From assembly GCA_044361535.1 (NCBI GenBank), contig JBIKIQ010000012.1, forward strand, positions 35,716 to 99,715: a stretch of 64,000 nt of DNA. The letters are read 5' to 3'. Shown here piece after piece: positions 60,986 to 64,000 of the stretch; within the stretch, counting starts at the first letter, position 1, and each line of letters opens with the position of its first letter. The stretch is from UBA952 sp044361535. Its GTDB lineage: Bacteria > Bacteroidota > Bacteroidia > Flavobacteriales_D > Crocinitomicaceae. Position numbers and translations under genes: made by a program. The notes beneath the pieces were generated by a model. That model was not told the DNA's origin, ran no database searches, and saw only the letters and a program-made list of their open reading frames with translations.

Positions 60986-62368
60986 ATGCACATTGGAATT
61001 ATTGGTAATGGTTTTTGTGGATTAATGACAAGCCATCATTTAATCGTAAATGGAAATACAAATTTATCTATTACCATTTTTGAAAAAGCGCACAATCCTG
61101 GACAAGGCATAGCCTACTCTCCGCAATCTGAGAAAGTTTTGCTAAATGTTACTGCTGGAAAAATGAGTGCTTTCCCCGATAAACCAAATGATTTTGCAAC
61201 ATGGCTATCCAATCATTCAAAATATAAAAATGATAGTCATGAGTTAATTGCTTCTTCATTTGTTCCGAGAGCTAGGTATGGTGAATATCTATCTGATTTA
61301 TGGAAGAAAACAATTGAACTCGCCCTATCAAAGAATATTCAACTCTCTTTTAAAAAAGAGGAAGTACTTGATCTGGATTATATTGAAAATGAAATTATCC
61401 TTCATACAGAAAAAAACAAATATCCCGTCGATAAAGTAATTCTTGCTACTGGAAATCAACTACCTAGAAATCCGAACATTGAAAATAAAATGTGCTTGAA
61501 TTCAGGGAAGTACTCACAGAATCCTTGGAATTATTCTATGGAAAATGTTAATTCTACAAAGCCGATTTTTATTTTAGGTAATGGATTAACCATGGTTGAC
61601 ACAGTTATTCAGATCCGCGAGCAACAAATTAACAATCAAATCATTTCTCTTTCTCCTCATGGTTTTAATATTTTACCTCATAGAAATTTTGCAATAACGG
61701 TGGAGGATTGGTTGAATAAACTAGATGAAAAACCTTCCTTACAATCATTGATTACGGAGATAAATAAGCAACTCAAAACGTTAAAGAAGCATGGCATCTC
61801 AGCAGAACCTTTAATTGACTATTTAAGACCGCATACACAAAACATTTGGCGCAATTTCACCTTATCTGAAAAGAGAATTTTTCTTGCAAAATTTCGCCAT
61901 GTATGGGGTGTGGCTCGTCACCGACTTCCATTTGTAACCTATGACTTAATTCAAAAAGAGAGAATTCAAAACAGTTTGCAAATAATTTCGGGAAAACTTA
62001 CCTCTGTTTCGGAATTAACAGACTCACTTGAAATCACCTATTATGACAAAGTTTTAGCTAAGGAACAAAAAATTGAAATAGCCTTTATGATAAATTGCAC
62101 AGGTCCAGAATCGGATTTTAGCAAATGTAATTCACGGTTATTAAAAAACTGCCTGGCCAAAGGAATAATCATTCAAGATGAGTTAAAATTAGGAATCCAA
62201 ACAAATATCGAAAGTTTCCAAACCTTAAATTCAAGCAACGAAATCAATTCGTCAATTTATACCTTGGGATCTACCTTACGCGGAGAATTATGGGAAAGTA
62301 CAGCGATAAATGAATTACGTTCACAAGCAAAAATGCTCGCCGAAACATTACTTTCTGAAATTAATTGA
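60986..62368 (+). CDS. FAD/NAD(P)-binding flavoprotein, NAD_binding_9 type
   Basis: 460 residues. GIIGNGFCGLMTSHHL (4-19) is the FAD-binding GxGxxG loop; PGQGIAYSPQSEKVLLNVTAGKMSAF (about 40-65; key residues G-x-A-Y-x-x-x-x-x-L-L-N-V) and ILGNGLTMVDTV near 196 with LSPHGFNILPHR are typical of the FAD-NAD(P)-binding family PF13454, often involved in siderophore or amine hydroxylation-like reactions but mostly uncharacterised. Substrate unknown. It is a single gene between the TPR terminator and tmRNA. Confidence 0.86.
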   Translation: MHIGIIGNGFCGLMTSHHLIVNGNTNLSITIFEKAHNPGQGIAYSPQSEKVLLNVTAGKMSAFPDKPNDFATWLSNHSKYKNDSHELIASSFVPRARYGEYLSDLWKKTIELALSKNIQLSFKKEEVLDLDYIENEIILHTEKNKYPVDKVILATGNQLPRNPNIENKMCLNSGKYSQNPWNYSMENVNSTKPIFILGNGLTMVDTVIQIREQQINNQIISLSPHGFNILPHRNFAITVEDWLNKLDEKPSLQSLITEINKQLKTLKKHGISAEPLIDYLRPHTQNIWRNFTLSEKRIFLAKFRHVWGVARHRLPFVTYDLIQKERIQNSLQIISGKLTSVSELTDSLEITYYDKVLAKEQKIEIAFMINCTGPESDFSKCNSRLLKNCLAKGIIIQDELKLGIQTNIESFQTLNSSNEINSSIYTLGSTLRGELWESTAINELRSQAKMLAETLLSEIN

Positions 62369-62423
62369 TTTACTTATAAATTCATTAATAGAATTTAACA
62401 TCAATTTCGTTTAGATTTCTTTA

Positions 62424-62431
62424 AATTTGTA
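62424..62431 (+). promoter_or_regulatory. Candidate -7 box of tmRNA (TAAATTTG)
   Basis: TAAATTTG lies 29 bases before the mature 5' end of tmRNA, leaving a short leader for RNase P to remove. Confidence 0.55.
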
Positions 62432-62459
62432 AATATTGAAAAACAATCAAACGTTCTTT

Positions 62460-62859
62460 GGGGTCGACATTGGATTTGACAGCGATAGCGGTAGTCAAGT
62501 GTCAGCATGCAGAGGGTTGTGGTGAACCTCTTAAATATCTTGTCACGAACAATAATTGACAATACGTCATACGCACTTGCTGCTTAATTAACTGAATGTT
62601 AATTGGCTTAATCCGACTGAAGCACAGTAAGTTGGACGAGTACTTTCGATAAACTGCTGCTCATTCGGTTTATCACACGAAAGTTCATCCCATTGGGCTA
62701 GTTAAAGCGAGGTAACTAAGTTTTAGCGAACTAACAGTTGCTAAGTTGCAGTTTTGGGTGTTCTTGTCCGGCCTGCAATCGAAAATCAATCGAGAAATAA
62801 GCATGTAGAAAGCTTGAAAACTCGTCGTTTGGACGAGGGTTCAAACCCCTCCGACTCCA
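62460..62859 (+). ncRNA. ssrA: tmRNA (transfer-messenger RNA)
   Basis: 400 bases. 5' GGGGTCGACATTGGATTTGAC and 3' CGTTTGGACGAGGGTTCAAA, CCCTCCGACTCC form the tRNA-like domain with acceptor stem GGGGTCG / CGACTCC and discriminator A (each cited within 20 bases: GGGGTCGACATTGGATTTGA). The tag reading frame ends TAC GCA CTT GCT GCT TAA, that is YALAA, the conserved degradation signal. By comparison with the nine-residue tags of other Bacteroidota the tag is probably DNTSYALAA, with GAC as resume codon at about 62557; the exact resume point is inference. The CCA end is not encoded: the bases after the discriminator are CCT. tmRNA rescues stalled ribosomes with SmpB. A repeat array begins immediately after it. 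Confidence 0.95.
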
Positions 62860-62864
62860 CCTAC

Positions 62865-63108
62865 GCCCTGCGAAGCTTGAAAAGCGAAGCAGGGCTATTT
62901 TTAAACCTAAAATTCTTTTTCTAATTCTAAATTTATTTACGCAGGGCTTCGGCGGACTCGGTCCTTTCTTATTATATGCAAAGCATGAAAAGCGAAGCAG
63001 GGCTATTTTATAAACCTAAAATTCTTTTTCTAATTCTAAATTTATATACGCGGGGCTTCGGCGGACTCGGTCCAATGAATATATATGCGAAGCTTTAAAA
63101 GCGAAGCA
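62865..63108 (+). repeat. Hairpin-rich direct-repeat array directly behind tmRNA
   Basis: Two near-identical 85-bp copies (62880-62964 and 62988-63073, period 108) read GAAAAGCGAAGCAGGGCTAT, then ACCTAAAATTCTTTTTCTAA, TTCTAAATTTAT and finally GGGCTTCGGCGGACTCGGTCC (21 bases; key parts GC-TTCG-GC and GGAC-TCG-GTCC hairpins). A hairpin motif GC-GAA-GCTT...AAGC-GAA-GC occurs three times: 62865-62895 (complete, with outer stem GCCCTGC/GCAGGGC), 62978-63000 (left arm degenerate) and 63086-63108. The facing GAA/GAA internal loop could form tandem sheared G-A pairs in RNA. The array starts five bases after the tmRNA discriminator and ends 46 bases before the GIY-YIG gene. Confidence 0.88.
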
Positions 63109-63154
63109 GCTACATCAATTATTTTCACTATATTTAGATAATAAACACTTTTTT

Positions 63155-63391
63155 ATGCAATTCGTTTACTTGCTTAAGTGCGCAGATAATACAACATATA
63201 CAGGATGCACTCAAAATATCGAAGAAAGACTTAAAAGACACGAAAAGAAACAAGTACTCTATACCTCATCACGTTTGCCAGTTAAATTAATTACCTATAT
63301 TGCTTTCACTGATAAATACCAAGCTTTTAAATTTGAAAAATACCTCAAATCTGGATCTGGAAAAGCATTTTCAAATAAACGATTTTTGTGA
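63155..63391 (+). CDS. Minimal GIY-YIG nuclease-family protein
   Basis: 78 residues, only the GIY-YIG domain (UPF0213/SLX1-like size). Family residues are present: Y5 in FVYLLK (GIY position), Y15 in TYTG (YIG position, here YTG), R25 and H29 in EERLKRH, E61 in KFEKYLKSGSGKAF. These make up the known catalytic set, so activity is plausible. Such tiny single-domain proteins are frequent in Bacteroidota, commonly several per genome. It follows the repeat array behind tmRNA; a TATATTTA sequence at 63130-63137 is near the -7 consensus. DNA target unknown. Confidence 0.88.
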   Translation: MQFVYLLKCADNTTYTGCTQNIEERLKRHEKKQVLYTSSRLPVKLITYIAFTDKYQAFKFEKYLKSGSGKAFSNKRFL

Positions 63392-63417
63392 GTAAAAAAA
63401 AAGTAAATATCAAAACA

Positions 63418-63444
63418 AAAGCTCGCTTCATTGAAACGAGCTTT
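63418..63444 (-). terminator. Distal terminator of groL
   Basis: AAAGCTCG with inner TTC/GAA pairs and CGAGCTTT; on the minus strand it is followed by TGTTTTG. It may also stop plus-strand transcription from the GIY-YIG gene. Confidence 0.7.
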
Positions 63445-63496
63445 CTTATGATGTCGTCTTTGTCTATCCGAATAAATCGGGAAGAGAAAAACGGAA

Positions 63497-63520
63497 AAGA
63501 GTTCACCGAAGCGAACTCTT
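63497..63520 (-). terminator. Proximal terminator-like hairpin of groL
   Basis: AAGAGTTC-ACCGAAGC-GAACTCTT, an 8-bp stem 12 bases after the groL stop; on the minus strand the tail is TTCCGTTTTT. Confidence 0.7.
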
Positions 63521-63532
63521 GTAAATCCTAAA

Positions 63533-64000
63533 TTACATCATTCCAGGCATTCCTCCGCCCATTCCTGCCATAGCAGCTGCTGGGTTAGATTCTTCCGGTT
63601 GATCAGAGATAACACATTCTGTAGTTAACAACATTGAAGCAATTGATGCCGCGTTCTCTACTGCAATACGAGTTACTTTAGTGGGGTCAATTACACCTGC
63701 TTTGAATAGATCTTCAAATTTATCGGTGCGTGCATTGTAACCAAAATCTGCTTTTCCTTCACGTACTTTTTGAACGATAACTGCTCCTTCTCCTCCTGCA
63801 TTCGCAATGATTTGACGAAGTGGCTCCTCTGCCGCACGTTTAACAATGGCAATTCCAGTCATTTCATCCTCGTTCTCGCCTTTTAACTTATCCAAAGATG
63901 CTATTGCACGAATCAAGGCTACTCCTCCACCCGCAACAACACCTTCTTCAACCGCAGCTCTTGTTGCAGCTAACGCATCATCAACACGGTCTTTTTTCTC
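63533..64000 (-). CDS. groL: GroEL chaperonin, C-terminal part
   Basis: 155 residues of the C-terminal end; the 5' part is beyond the window edge and the frame is open. EGVVAGGGVALIRA, EMTGIAIVKRAAEEPLRQI, NARTDKFEDLFKAGVIDPTK and the GGGMPGMM tail are unmistakable GroEL equatorial-domain sequences. It assists folding of cytoplasmic proteins with GroES. Two hairpins follow the stop. Confidence 0.97.
   Translation of the reverse strand, partial: EKKDRVDDALAATRAAVEEGVVAGGGVALIRAIASLDKLKGENEDEMTGIAIVKRAAEEPLRQIIANAGGEGAVIVQKVREGKADFGYNARTDKFEDLFKAGVIDPTKVTRIAVENAASIASMLLTTECVISDQPEESNPAAAMAGMGGGMPGMM

Noticed and set aside
62865..63108. Rho-independent terminator cluster of tmRNA
   Set aside because: The hairpins are repeated with conserved intervening sequence and lack the immediate T-run expected; a plain terminator does not explain the 85-bp repeats, although the first hairpin (followed by ATTTTT) may also terminate tmRNA.

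Overview
The window is AT-rich chromosomal DNA from a member of the Bacteroidota, most likely order Flavobacteriales. The signs are a protein with SprB-type repeats and a type IX secretion sorting domain, lineage families (DUF5686, DUF5606, OstA-like, an apparent DUF3822), a CarB without the MGS domain, an asymmetric ABC-F ATPase, and many promoter -7 boxes matching TAnnTTTG with few Shine-Dalgarno sequences. The family is uncertain; I see no phage, insertion sequence, CRISPR array or rRNA operon.

Layout. 1-3.6 kb: end of queA, tatC and a DUF5686 outer-membrane protein. 3.6-4.0 kb: a tRNA with anticodon CAU, preceded by two 66-bp tandem copies of its own 5' half, each with an 18-bp perfect palindrome in the D-loop position. 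4-12 kb: photolyase, a secreted coiled-coil protein, an SPFH protein, a DEAD-box helicase and typA. 12-14.5 kb: an operon of a secreted protein, an ECF sigma factor and a probable anti-sigma factor. 14.6-19.5 kb: TauE-like permease, thioredoxin-fold protein, coaD, rsmD and two poorly known genes. 19.6-25.2 kb: a RecD-like helicase facing a tight operon fur-STAS-purA-ostA-HD. 25.3-32 kb: GH20 hexosaminidase, M61 peptidase, ABC-F ATPase and pirin.

32-45.5 kb: carB, small membrane or secreted proteins, PhnA-like protein, cupin/JmjC protein, BON protein, the 1233-residue SprB-repeat protein, a disulfide-reductase-fold flavoprotein without its redox cysteines, a YkgJ protein and a SiaB-like protein. 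45.5-61 kb: M3 peptidase, DUF5606, PAP2 phosphatase, hemE, OmpA-family protein, ffh, ferredoxin, SGNH-LysM protein, clpC, gyrA and a TPR protein. 61-64 kb: a FAD/NAD(P)-binding protein, tmRNA (ssrA), a structured repeat array directly behind the tmRNA leading to a very small GIY-YIG nuclease gene, and the 3' end of groL.

Most of the window is housekeeping. The two stretches that standard annotation does not explain are both beside tRNA-like genes: the tRNA-half/palindrome tandem array (3712-3843) and the hairpin array plus GIY-YIG gene behind tmRNA (62862-63391). Both look like small structured elements that use tRNA-type genes as landing or source sites. A further recurring pattern is TAnnTTTG followed four bases later by ATG, which predicts leaderless mRNAs.
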